Shown: positions 18,524-26,958 of the stretch, piece by piece
Numbering within the stretch: position 1 is the stretch's first letter
How the letters are laid out: the number at the start of each line of letters is the position of its first letter
Source: Spirosomataceae bacterium TFI 002
GTDB lineage: Bacteria > Bacteroidota > Bacteroidia > Cytophagales > Spirosomataceae
Direction of reading: 5' to 3'
Assembly (NCBI GenBank): GCA_900230115.1
Contig: LT907983.1
Coordinates: 2,356,001 to 2,420,000 of the forward strand
Length of the DNA: 64,000 bases
Position numbers and translations under genes: made by a program
The notes under the pieces: model-generated
Told to the model about the DNA's origin: nothing
What the model saw: the letters and a program-made list of their open reading frames with translations, nothing else
Database searches by the model: none

Positions 18524-19248
18524 TCCCTGTAAATATTCCCCTTTGTATACTTAAAGTCAACACCAGCCCCAAAGTTAACATTAACGAAGACTCCATTTTC
18601 AGCAAAGTTGGCATACTTAAAGTCGGCATGGTTATCGAAAGCTGACTTTTTAAATGTTGCTCTCTGTTCAAATTTGGCATATTTGAAGTCTGCAATTCCA
18701 CTGTATTGATTACTGAAGAAATCTGCGTCGCTGTAAAATTTTGTATACTTAAAGCTTGCCGCTTCATTAAACATCACATTTCCAAAGCCTGCAATCTCTT
18801 TAAACTTTGCATATTTAAAGTTGGCTTCCTTTTCAAATCGAGATGCTTCAAAAACCGCTTTTTCCTGGAAACTGCTATACTTTGCGGTAAAGTCACCTTT
18901 AAACAAACAAGATGTAAAGCTTACTTCTTGGTCAAAATCAGCCGTATAGGTTTCTCCCCACTGATTGTTTTTATCCTTTATGTTTTTGAAGGCTATTAAG
19001 TCATCCTCAAAAACACAATTGACAAACTCTAGACGTACCGTCACCACGGATTTAAACTGAGGACTTTCTTTGCCCGTTAGTTTCTCTTGGTTATTAATCT
19101 CCGTGAAATCGAGCGTGCCTAAAATGACCTTATCAGCTAAAACAACGTCCTTTCCGTCATTGATCATCTCAATAATTTCGTCGGCACCAATTTCGTTTTG
19201 AGCAAAGCTTAAGAATGGAAGAATTAAAAGTAAAAATAGCTTTTTCAT
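18520..19248 (-). CDS. Exported pentapeptide-repeat protein
   Basis: The 242-residue product has a Sec signal peptide ending at SFAQ. From about residue 70 it carries a long run of A(D/N)F-type five-residue repeats, such as ADFKYAKF, ATFKKSAF and ASFKYTKF, which form a right-handed beta helix. The last repeats are rich in the phrase FKYAKF. Because it is exported, a gyrase-protecting Qnr-type role is unlikely; a structural or binding role in the periplasm or at the surface is more plausible. It stands alone. Confidence 0.8.
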   Translation of the reverse strand: MKKLFLLLILPFLSFAQNEIGADEIIEMINDGKDVVLADKVILGTLDFTEINNQEKLTGKESPQFKSVVTVRLEFVNCVFEDDLIAFKNIKDKNNQWGETYTADFDQEVSFTSCLFKGDFTAKYSSFQEKAVFEASRFEKEANFKYAKFKEIAGFGNVMFNEAASFKYTKFYSDADFFSNQYSGIADFKYAKFEQRATFKKSAFDNHADFKYANFAENGVFVNVNFGAGVDFKYTKGNIYRD

Positions 19249-19312
19249 AGTTTTTCATGTTGAGTAATACATTTTAGATGATCCTATAAAGCCAATGGTT
19301 GCCTGTACCTCA

Positions 19313-19346
19313 TAAAAAAACCACCTCTTCAAAGAAAAGGTGGTTT
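19313..19346 (-). terminator. Rho-independent terminator of the acyl-CoA dehydrogenase gene
   Basis: On the minus strand AAACCACCT pairs with AGGTGGTTT around an eleven-base loop, and the T-run continues to seven T. It lies 44 bases beyond the stop of the dehydrogenase gene. Confidence 0.85.
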
Positions 19347-19389
19347 GTTGGCTTTTAGTTGTTGATTCTAAATTAAAATTCGAATGTTT

Positions 19390-21186
19390 TTAAAATATAT
19401 ATTTACCGTCAGCAAGTAGTGCATCAGCAATTCTGCGTCTAGCGTCTTTTGTATTCATTGGTTCTATTTTTGTAAATCGCTTAAGCCCCATAAGCATTAC
19501 TCTGAGCTCGTCTCCTTCTGCAAATGACTGAATAGCTTCTCTACCAGCGACATTGCATTTAGCAACCGCATTATGAAGATTTACCATCACCATGTCTTTT
19601 TGAAGCGATAAAGCTTCTTCTCCTTGAGCACTTACTAGTTTTTCAAGTCTCAATAAAGCTGACTCCGCCACATAGATCTCAATTACCATATCCGCACAAG
19701 CCATTAATATTTCTTGCTCGTGAGATAGCTTCATCATGAATTTTTGAACTGCAGCTCCAGAGATCATTAATGCTGCCTTTTTGAGGTTTCTAATCACAGC
19801 TTTTTCTGCAGCAAACATTTCGTCATCTGGCCCTCCAAAACTTGGAACAGACATGATTTCTTTTGCAACTTCTTGTGCTGGCCCCATTAAATCTAGCTCT
19901 CCTTTCATTGCTCTTTTCAAAAGCATGTCAAGAATAAGCAACCTATTAATTTCGTTTGTTCCTTCAAAAATACGGTTGATACGGCTATCTCTATACGCTC
20001 TGTCCATAGGGGCATCAGCTGAATAACCCATTCCTCCGTAAATCTGAACTCCTTCGTCGGCAGTGTAATCCAATACTTCAGAACCATGAACTTTCATGAT
20101 TGCACACTCAATTGCAAATTGCTCAAGTGCTTGCAACTTTGCTTCAGCATCAGTTTTACCTTCAGCTTTAAGTGTCATAATTAGGTCATCAATATTTTGT
20201 CCCGCTCGGTAGTTCGCACTTTCCGAAACCCAAATTTTTGAAGCCATTTCGGCAAGTTTGTGCTTGATCGCACCAAACCTTCCAATTGAAATACCAAATT
20301 GCTTACGCTCATTTGCATAGTTCGCAGCATGGTTTACAATTCCTTTAGAACCTCCTACTGCCGCAGCACCAAGTTTGATTCTACCTACGTTCAAAATATT
20401 AACTGCAATCTTAAATCCATTTTGACGGTCAGAGAGCATGTTTTCTACTGGCACAAGGCAGTCATTGAAAAATACCTGACGAGTGTCAGATCCTTTGATA
20501 CCCATTTTGTGCTCAGGCTCATTCATGGTGATTCCACCATATGTTTTTTCTATCAAAAACGCTGAGAGGTTCTTATCATCTTCTATTTTGGCAAAAACAA
20601 TGAAAAGGTCCGCAAAACCACCATTTGTGATCCACATTTTTTGACCATTGATTTTATAGTGCTTGCCATCAGTAGTCAATTCTGCTTTAGTTTTTCCCGA
20701 GTTTGCATCAGATCCTGAATCTGGCTCTGTTAAACAATATGCAGCCTTGAATTCTCCTGAGGCCAATAATGGCAGGTATTTCGATTTTTGTGCTTCGTTT
20801 CCGTAATAGAGTATGGGTAATGTTCCTATTCCTGTGTGTGCACTTTGAGCAACAGAAAATGAGTGACCTCCACCCAAAACTTCAGCAACAAGCATTGATG
20901 TATTGAAATCCATTCCAAATCCACCATACTCCTCTGGTACTGCCGCTCCTAATAATCCTAACTCACCAGCTTTATCCATCAATGAAGAAATGAGCTCTGG
21001 AGATTTAGCATTATCAATCTCGTCTAAAATTGGGTGAATTTCAGTTCTTAGAAAATCGCGACATGTGTCTGCAATCATCTTTTGCTCCTCCGTAAATTCT
21101 TCTGGTATAAAAATATCTTTAGCAGAAGTTTCTTTGATCAAGAACTCTCCACCTTTTATCGATGCTTTTTCTGTTAGGGTTTCCAT
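19390..21186 (-). CDS. Acyl-CoA dehydrogenase with C-terminal extension (VLCAD/ACAD9-like)
   Basis: This FAD enzyme catalyses alpha-beta dehydrogenation of fatty acyl-CoA in beta-oxidation. Signatures are AYCLTEPDSGSDANS, KMWITNGG, ERKQFG, and the C-terminal GGMGYSADAPMDRAYRDSR followed by EGTNEINR with the probable catalytic Glu. At 598 residues it is about 200 longer than the classic short form. The extra C-terminal helical region is like very-long-chain enzymes. The start at 21186 (METLTEK) is preferred over one eight codons upstream. Two palindromes upstream are probable repressor sites. No other beta-oxidation gene is adjacent. Confidence 0.9.
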   Translation of the reverse strand: METLTEKASIKGGEFLIKETSAKDIFIPEEFTEEQKMIADTCRDFLRTEIHPILDEIDNAKSPELISSLMDKAGELGLLGAAVPEEYGGFGMDFNTSMLVAEVLGGGHSFSVAQSAHTGIGTLPILYYGNEAQKSKYLPLLASGEFKAAYCLTEPDSGSDANSGKTKAELTTDGKHYKINGQKMWITNGGFADLFIVFAKIEDDKNLSAFLIEKTYGGITMNEPEHKMGIKGSDTRQVFFNDCLVPVENMLSDRQNGFKIAVNILNVGRIKLGAAAVGGSKGIVNHAANYANERKQFGISIGRFGAIKHKLAEMASKIWVSESANYRAGQNIDDLIMTLKAEGKTDAEAKLQALEQFAIECAIMKVHGSEVLDYTADEGVQIYGGMGYSADAPMDRAYRDSRINRIFEGTNEINRLLILDMLLKRAMKGELDLMGPAQEVAKEIMSVPSFGGPDDEMFAAEKAVIRNLKKAALMISGAAVQKFMMKLSHEQEILMACADMVIEIYVAESALLRLEKLVSAQGEEALSLQKDMVMVNLHNAVAKCNVAGREAIQSFAEGDELRVMLMGLKRFTKIEPMNTKDARRRIADALLADGKYIF

Positions 21187-21215
21187 ATAATTAATATCCT
21201 TTAAACACAATTAAT

Positions 21216-21231
21216 AGTATGCTTGCATACT
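21216..21231. promoter_or_regulatory. Palindromic operator candidate 1 before the acyl-CoA dehydrogenase
   Basis: AGTATGC-TT-GCATACT is a perfect 7-bp inverted repeat, 30 bases upstream of the chosen start at 21186. TetR-type regulators of fatty-acid catabolism bind sites of this size. No regulator gene is nearby. Confidence 0.6.
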
Positions 21232-21258
21232 GTTTACAAAGAAAACAATAGAAATAAT

Positions 21259-21274
21259 GTTATGCAAGCATACT
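21259..21274. promoter_or_regulatory. Palindromic operator candidate 2 before the acyl-CoA dehydrogenase
   Basis: GTTATGC-AA-GCATACT repeats the first palindrome with one or two changes in one arm. Its centre is 43 bp from the first, about four helical turns, so two dimers could bind on the same face of the DNA. Confidence 0.55.
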
Positions 21275-21370
21275 AATAAAAATATTTTCAAGTAATCTCC
21301 TGCACTTTAGGAAAGGCAAAAAATGACCAATACAAGTTTTGATGAATGCTTTAATAGTAGGAAAGAAGAG

Positions 21371-22141
21371 TTAATTCTCTACTCTTGGGAAAAAGCTACG
21401 CTTGAAGTTCTTTCGGCAATTTAGAATCTCGTAGTTGAGGTCGTAATCGCTAGCATGAAGCACAAAGTCATTGCCGAGTTTGCAAAATTCCATAAAGTCG
21501 TCAAGTTCTTGGCCTTCAAGGCTAGTAAGTACTGCTACTTTGCGTTTGTTGTATCTAAGTGATACATAGAATCGTTTAAGGTCTTGATACTCTAATTCGG
21601 CAGCTTTTCTGTTTGCTTTACCTTCTTTGCTCCATAAGTCATAAAGAGCATCTATCGAAATCCCTATTCCACCAGCACCTGTAGATAGTGGAGCCGTACT
21701 TACAACATTGCCAATGATATCTCTTTTCATGCTAGCCGCATTAGGTGTTTCGCTCAAAAAACGCCTGATTTCTTTTTCTAAAGTCTCGTTTCTTTTATCA
21801 GTAACAACAACTTCATCAAGTGCTATGGCTTGCTGGTCTAGCTCAATTCTAATGTTTTTCATTCCCTGTTTCCATAGAATGCCTAATCTGCCAAAACCCA
21901 CGCCGGTTGCAATGAGTGAATCTCCATCTGCAGCTCGAGTATAGAAATCACCGTCAGAGTTAGTGACTACTACACTTTTGGTTCGAGTATTTGTTATGGT
22001 GATAGAACTTGCGGGGTTCTTGCTCTTATGATTGATTACTTTCCCAAATACAGACCATTCTTTTTGAGCTAAAGACTCCTGTGAGATTCCGAAAAGTAAA
22101 AAGAAAAATATTAGGGATTTAAATATCCTGAAGGATACCAT
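21371..22141 (-). CDS. Exported CarboxypepD_reg-like domain protein
   Basis: The 256-residue product starts with a signal peptide (MVSFRIFKSLIFFFLLF, cleavage near SLAQ). A beta-sandwich of the carboxypeptidase-regulatory type follows: VFGKVINHKSKNPASSITITNTRTKSV, then TNSDGDFYTRAADGDSL and the typical LDEVVV ending. This is the N-terminal domain found on SusC-like receptors, but here no barrel follows, only a charged helical C-terminal half. It may be a periplasmic scaffold. The chosen start at 22141 overlaps the end of the M14 peptidase gene by 23 bases, so it is likely translationally coupled to it. Confidence 0.72.
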   Translation of the reverse strand: MVSFRIFKSLIFFFLLFGISQESLAQKEWSVFGKVINHKSKNPASSITITNTRTKSVVVTNSDGDFYTRAADGDSLIATGVGFGRLGILWKQGMKNIRIELDQQAIALDEVVVTDKRNETLEKEIRRFLSETPNAASMKRDIIGNVVSTAPLSTGAGGIGISIDALYDLWSKEGKANRKAAELEYQDLKRFYVSLRYNKRKVAVLTSLEGQELDDFMEFCKLGNDFVLHASDYDLNYEILNCRKNFKRSFFPRVEN

Positions 22142-23324
22142 CGAGTACGAGCTTGTGCGGCTTACCGTTTTGAGTAAGAACGAAATAGGCTTTATCACCA
22201 AACTGAACTCCTTTTGCATATTTTTTTGGCACTTTTACAAGCTCAGGAAATTGCTCAAACTTTTCTGCTTTCATTCCCTTAGCATCGTATTCTTGGATTC
22301 CCCAGTAAGTAGAAAGGTCCCCCAAGTCTTCAATAACGCTACTTAAACTGTATTTCGTTGCTTTTTGATTGTTATTTTCTGTTAAATTAATCCCAATTGC
22401 TACCTTTTCTCCATTTTCAAGTTCTACATTTCGGATCAAAAGATCAAAAAGGCAGCGAGTATTTTCGGGAATAGACTGATAAGCTTCAATGGTTTTATCC
22501 AAATAACTTTCAGTTACGATAGCTTGAAAAGCAAATAAGATAATTTGAAAATTGAACTTCCGTAGTCCCATTTTCTCACGATCATTTCCGTTACCACCCG
22601 ACTCAATCAAGATAAGGCTACTTCCCCATTTCTGAATGTTATCACCAAATGCTCTCGGCTCAAATTCGTCTGAAAACCTCCCTACTCTGTTGGGTATGTT
22701 GTTTTGCAAATACTCATTCATTGCGACTATCAACTGAGCCGCTTTTGTACGATTTTCGTTCCAAGAACGATCTTGATTATACGCCGTAGCTAAGAAAGTT
22801 ATTGCTGCCTGATTGGGTGTAAATCCTGCAGCATATTTTACGTCTTGGTCATGAAGGTTGAATGAGAAGTCTGGTTTGATATCGTTTTGAAGTTTCACCA
22901 ACAACTTTGATTCTGGACATACTCGATCAAGTGCATCCCTATTCATATCAACTTGCTGAGCTGTTCTTCTTTGGAATCTCTCTGCTCCATCTGGGTTTAT
23001 CATTGGGACAAAATAGAGAGTGAGCTTTTGAGCTAATGAATTTTTAAAATCATGCTCGCTTTCGCTTTCCAAAAAGTTAAAAATATCAAACAAGGCCATC
23101 GTTGCCGTTGCCTCATTCCCATGCATTTGAGACCAAAGCAATACTTTTATTGGCCCGTTTCCATACCTCACCTGATAAATAGGTCTTCCTTCGAATGACT
23201 CCCCAATTTGGCTTTTATCAAGCTTTTTATTAAGAATCAACCTCTCAATATCCTTATGCTTGAACCTACGATGTGTAAGTTTCGATTCTTTATATTCTTC
23301 GTACGAATTCAGGATTGCTTTCAT
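22119..23324 (-). CDS. M14-family zinc carboxypeptidase
   Basis: The 401-residue product has the M14 metal site: QMHGNEATATMAL gives the HxxE ligands, and FNLHDQD gives the third ligand histidine. VPMINPDGAERFQRR with DMNRD supplies the substrate-carboxylate region, and LIESGGNG probably carries the catalytic Glu. No signal peptide is seen, so it appears cytoplasmic. Position directly after ftsI (22-base gap) suggests a role in peptidoglycan peptide metabolism, for example processing recycled stem peptides. That is inference. Confidence 0.85.
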   Translation of the reverse strand: MKAILNSYEEYKESKLTHRRFKHKDIERLILNKKLDKSQIGESFEGRPIYQVRYGNGPIKVLLWSQMHGNEATATMALFDIFNFLESESEHDFKNSLAQKLTLYFVPMINPDGAERFQRRTAQQVDMNRDALDRVCPESKLLVKLQNDIKPDFSFNLHDQDVKYAAGFTPNQAAITFLATAYNQDRSWNENRTKAAQLIVAMNEYLQNNIPNRVGRFSDEFEPRAFGDNIQKWGSSLILIESGGNGNDREKMGLRKFNFQIILFAFQAIVTESYLDKTIEAYQSIPENTRCLFDLLIRNVELENGEKVAIGINLTENNNQKATKYSLSSVIEDLGDLSTYWGIQEYDAKGMKAEKFEQFPELVKVPKKYAKGVQFGDKAYFVLTQNGKPHKLVLDGILQDI

Positions 23325-23346
23325 CTATAATGGATCAAAAGGTGCT

Positions 23347-25449
23347 TTAGTTTAAAACCAAAACAACGAAACCGTTCTCTTCTTCCATGGAAACTACTTT
23401 TCCATAACCGCTGTGCTTGACTCTGTATCCTTTATTTTCTAGCAATGGCAAAGCGTCTCTCAATACGAGGCCATTTACATTTGGCAACTTTGTCTTTTCA
23501 TTTAGCTCTTGCCAAAAGGGTTTGTTGTTCTTTGAGGCTAATCGACTAAACTCACCCTTTGGTTGTTCTTCTGTTTCAATTTGAAACTTTTCGGCAATCT
23601 CCATTAAGTCATTTGTATGTCCTGCCTTTTGTTGGTTTGCGAGCATTTTTGTTTTTGAAGAAAGCTTCTTTGATGGGTGAATTTCTACATCGTATGCAAA
23701 AATCCTATCAGCAATTTTGCGAAAAACTGGTGCACACACATCGCCGGCATATTGCAGGTCACCTCGCGGTTGATCAATCACAACCAAGCATGAGTACTTA
23801 GGGTTATCTGCCGGGAAATAGCCTATAAACGAAGTATAGTATTTGCCTTTTTGGTAGACACCATTTTTCCTTTTCTGAGCCGTTCCCGTTTTTCCCGCTA
23901 CTGTACAGTATCCTTTACTTATTCCTTTGGCAGTTCCTCGCTCAGTTACTCCTGATAACATAGCTTGAGCAAAGTTTATGCTTTGTTTAGAGCAAAATCT
24001 ACTGCTCATTTTATTTGCCGAAAACGTCGTAATCGTTTCGTCCGTATCTCTTATTTCTTTCACAATAATGGGCTGTATCCAATATCCATCATTGGCAACA
24101 GCATTGTAAAAAGTAAGCATTTGTAAGGGCGAAATACTCATTTCATAACCAATACTCATCCAAGGAAAGGTAGTGTTACTGTATGTTTTATCCTTGCTCG
24201 TTTTAATGTAAGGTTTTTTCTCTCCCTTCAACTGAAAACCAACAGGTTGATTAAGCTTAAAGTCTTCTAAGTATTCCAAATACTTATCATACGACTTGAA
24301 ACCAAATACCCTTCTTACCAATTCATATACGCCAATATTACATGATTGCTCAAAAACCTGCTGTACCGTCAAATTACCATGCTCGTGAGAGCAAGTGAAA
24401 TTTGCATTGCTATTGTGTCTTAATATTCCTCTACAGTCTACCGCAAAATCTGTTGGTTTTAGGCTACCCTCTTCCAAAAGTGCTAACATCGTTGCAAGCT
24501 TGAAAGTACTACCTGGATCTGTTCTACCCAAAACCGCGTGGTTCTCGTCTTCCAAATAATGAATATTATCTCCTCGCTGTCTCCTAGTCAAGTTTGCAAT
24601 GGCTCTCACTTCTCCAGTAGCAATCTCCATTACGATGGCTGTTCCGTAGTTAGCATTGGTGGCTATCACTTGGTTTCTTAATGTACTTTCCACAATATCC
24701 TGAAAATTAACATCAATGGTTGTCACTACGTCATTTCCAGGTACCGCTTGTTGCTCATTCCCAGACTCCACTGGCAACCAATAGCCACCAGGTAACCTTT
24801 CAAACTCGCCTTTCCCATCTTTACCTGCTAAGTAATTATTGAAACTATATTCTATGCCAAATAGGCCTTTTCTTTTAGTTTTAGCATCCAGCTTACCCAC
24901 TGATCGCATGGCCATTGAGTTAAATGGCATGAATCTATTTTCTTCCCGATCAAATTTACCTCCACCTTTATGCTTTCCTTCTCGAAAAAGAGGGAAAGTC
25001 TCTATAATCTCTTTCTCTTCGTGAGATATTTTCCTGTCGCCTATGCCAACATACCTTCTTTTCTTGGTGTTGCGAGCCTGAACCATTAGGTCTTTATAAG
25101 ACGCCTTACTCCTATCTTTGAAAAACTTGGAAAGTAAATAACTCAACGAGTCTACACTCTCCTTGAACAATTCATCATTGGCTTGTAATGGATCAAGTCC
25201 CGCCTTATATATAGGTACTGATGTTGCGAGTAAACTTTTGCCATCATTGGCATAAATATTACCTCGCATAGCGGGTACAGAGCGTTCTTTTATAAGTGTT
25301 TTTTCTCCACTTTCTACAAAGCTTTGCTCTCCTGTTTGGAGTTTAAAAATACGCCCCAAAATTACTAGTCCAAGACAAATGAGAAAACCCATTACCCATT
25401 TTGACCTACCTTTGATCTGGCCTTTTATTCCAACTTTTTTCTGTCGCAT
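23347..25449 (-). CDS. ftsI: Septal peptidoglycan transpeptidase (FtsI/PBP3, with C-terminal PASTA domain)
   Basis: This class B penicillin-binding protein cross-links septal peptidoglycan. The layout is a short cytoplasmic tail, transmembrane helix about residues 18-36, a dimerisation domain, and a transpeptidase domain with STFK (314-317), SCN (369-371) and KTG (520-522). A PASTA-type segment lies near the C terminus (LPNVNGLVLRDALPLLENKGY). Length 700 is normal for this phylum. The short ftsL-like gene ends nine bases upstream, which supports the division assignment over sporulation or elongation paralogues. Confidence 0.92.
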   Translation of the reverse strand: MRQKKVGIKGQIKGRSKWVMGFLICLGLVILGRIFKLQTGEQSFVESGEKTLIKERSVPAMRGNIYANDGKSLLATSVPIYKAGLDPLQANDELFKESVDSLSYLLSKFFKDRSKASYKDLMVQARNTKKRRYVGIGDRKISHEEKEIIETFPLFREGKHKGGGKFDREENRFMPFNSMAMRSVGKLDAKTKRKGLFGIEYSFNNYLAGKDGKGEFERLPGGYWLPVESGNEQQAVPGNDVVTTIDVNFQDIVESTLRNQVIATNANYGTAIVMEIATGEVRAIANLTRRQRGDNIHYLEDENHAVLGRTDPGSTFKLATMLALLEEGSLKPTDFAVDCRGILRHNSNANFTCSHEHGNLTVQQVFEQSCNIGVYELVRRVFGFKSYDKYLEYLEDFKLNQPVGFQLKGEKKPYIKTSKDKTYSNTTFPWMSIGYEMSISPLQMLTFYNAVANDGYWIQPIIVKEIRDTDETITTFSANKMSSRFCSKQSINFAQAMLSGVTERGTAKGISKGYCTVAGKTGTAQKRKNGVYQKGKYYTSFIGYFPADNPKYSCLVVIDQPRGDLQYAGDVCAPVFRKIADRIFAYDVEIHPSKKLSSKTKMLANQQKAGHTNDLMEIAEKFQIETEEQPKGEFSRLASKNNKPFWQELNEKTKLPNVNGLVLRDALPLLENKGYRVKHSGYGKVVSMEEENGFVVLVLN

Positions 25450-25458
25450 GAGTGTAGA

Positions 25459-25836
25459 TTAATCTTGAACAACAATTTTAATTGGGGGCTCAATGTTGGT
25501 GTCCATTCCTATGGACGACATTTTTTTAGAAATTTCAGAGTGCTTACTCTCAAACATATATCCAGCCTTATTGGTGATATAGGCCGCACGCATTTCCTTC
25601 ATTTTGACTTCAGATTTTTCCATTCGCACGATAAGTGTTTCAATATTGTGCTGGAAAAAAATGTATATCATGATCAAACCGAAAACCCAGCCAACTTTCT
25701 TGACAGATTTTGCAGGAAGAAGACCATGCTCTTCAAAACTTGCTTTTAGATTTTTAACAAAGTCGAATTCGGGAAACGAAAACTTAAAACGAGACGAATT
25801 GTCCCTTCTTGGGGATTTGTTTTTTTGGGCAAACAT
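25459..25836 (-). CDS. FtsL-like cell-division membrane protein
   Basis: The 125-residue protein has a basic N-terminal tail, one transmembrane helix (around residues 45-65) and a periplasmic helix rich in charges (VRMEKSEVKMKEMRAAY) able to form a coiled coil. This bitopic layout between rsmH and ftsI is that of FtsL, which in other bacteria joins FtsB and FtsQ in the divisome. Sequence conservation of FtsL is weak, so the call depends strongly on gene order. No symbol is given for that reason. Confidence 0.75.
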   Translation of the reverse strand: MFAQKNKSPRRDNSSRFKFSFPEFDFVKNLKASFEEHGLLPAKSVKKVGWVFGLIMIYIFFQHNIETLIVRMEKSEVKMKEMRAAYITNKAGYMFESKHSEISKKMSSIGMDTNIEPPIKIVVQD

Positions 25837-25960
25837 AATTATTAGATGTCGTTTTGGTTAAACAACTAGCACGTGATTTCAAAGATAGCTAAAGCTCAAG
25901 AAAAAACTAAATCAATTTCCATGCATTTTTCCCAAAGTATAATTTCTAGCGGAAATTAGA

Positions 25961-26878
25961 TCATTCACTTTGTTTCTCCGCAATACGAAGTTTTGAGCTT
26001 CGTGCACGAGGATTTTCGGCCTTTTCCATATCACTAGCTTCTATAGGTTTTCTAGTTACACCAACAAGTGGCTTGATAATATTGCCATAAAAATCTTTCT
26101 CTATTTCACCCTCAACCTTACCACTTCTAATAAAATTCTTGACCATTCTATCCTCTAAAGAATGGTATGACATCACTACCAATCTGCCGTTTTCATTCAA
26201 TATCTCTGGTGTTTGAAGCAAAAACTCTTCTAAAACCGCCATTTCCTCATTGACTTCTATTCTTAAAGCTTGAAAAACCTGAGCCCAATATTTGAATTCT
26301 TTGTGTCTTGGAGTACATGGCTCTAGAGCCTTTTTAAGTTCTTCAATTGTTTTGATTTCTGATCCGCTTCGAGCTCTTACAATCTCACTTGCCGCAGTAC
26401 GAGCGTTTTTTATTTCACCGTACATCCCTAGTATTTTATGAAGCTCTTTTTCGCTATAATTATTGATAATTTTGCGAGCAGTGATGTCTCCTTTTTGGTT
26501 CATTCTCATGTCCAAATCTGCATCAAAACGAGTAGAAAATCCCCGCTCTGGTGTGTCAATTTGGTGAGAAGAAACGCCTAAGTCTGCAAGAATTCCGTCT
26601 ACCTTTTTAACCCCATAAACTCTTAAAAACTTTTTGAGATACCTAAAGTTGGCCTGTACAAGAGTAAAACCTGGGTGAGTTATTTGCTCTGCATTTTTCT
26701 TGGCGTCTTCATCTTGATCAAAACCAAACAGCCTACCTGTTGTTAATTTTTCTAAAATAGCCCTACTGTGACCCCCTCCACCGAAAGTGACATCGACATA
26801 GATTCCATCTGGTTTGATATTTAGCCCGTCTAAACACTCTTGAAGCATGACAGGGCGGTGGTATTCGTAGTTTTCCAT
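25961..26878 (-). CDS. rsmH: 16S rRNA (cytosine(1402)-N(4))-methyltransferase
   Basis: RsmH (MraW) methylates C1402 in the ribosomal P site with S-adenosylmethionine. The start HRPVMLQECLDGL, the SAM-binding VDVTFGGGGHSRAIL, DLGVSSHQID and the late SYHSLEDRMVKNF are all diagnostic. Length 305 is normal. It heads the rsmH-ftsL-ftsI order of the division and cell-wall cluster, but no mraZ is present upstream. A 124-base gap separates it from the ftsL-like gene. Upstream at 26928 is a good -7 promoter element. Confidence 0.95.
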   Translation of the reverse strand: MENYEYHRPVMLQECLDGLNIKPDGIYVDVTFGGGGHSRAILEKLTTGRLFGFDQDEDAKKNAEQITHPGFTLVQANFRYLKKFLRVYGVKKVDGILADLGVSSHQIDTPERGFSTRFDADLDMRMNQKGDITARKIINNYSEKELHKILGMYGEIKNARTAASEIVRARSGSEIKTIEELKKALEPCTPRHKEFKYWAQVFQALRIEVNEEMAVLEEFLLQTPEILNENGRLVVMSYHSLEDRMVKNFIRSGKVEGEIEKDFYGNIIKPLVGVTRKPIEASDMEKAENPRARSSKLRIAEKQSE

Positions 26879-26893
26879 TCAATTATTTTATGA

Positions 26894-26913
26894 CCTATTT
26901 TGAACCAAATAGG
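26894..26913. repeat. Inverted repeat in the rsmH leader
   Basis: CCTATTT and AAATAGG form a perfect 7-bp inverted repeat with a six-base loop. It lies between the predicted rsmH promoter and its ATG, so it could be an RNA hairpin in the leader or a protein site. It is not followed by a T-run. Confidence 0.4.
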
Positions 26914-26927
26914 GCTTTAAAAGCTTA

Positions 26928-26935
26928 CAAAGTTA
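26928..26935 (-). promoter_or_regulatory. Predicted -7 promoter element of rsmH
   Basis: TAACTTTG on the minus strand matches TAnnTTTG and lies 50 bases before the rsmH start at 26878. Confidence 0.5.
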
Positions 26936-26958
26936 ATTAATTTAAATCCGTCGTTTTG

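Noticed and set aside
18520-19248. Qnr-like quinolone resistance protein
   Set aside because: The pentapeptide protein has a signal peptide and would be exported, away from gyrase.
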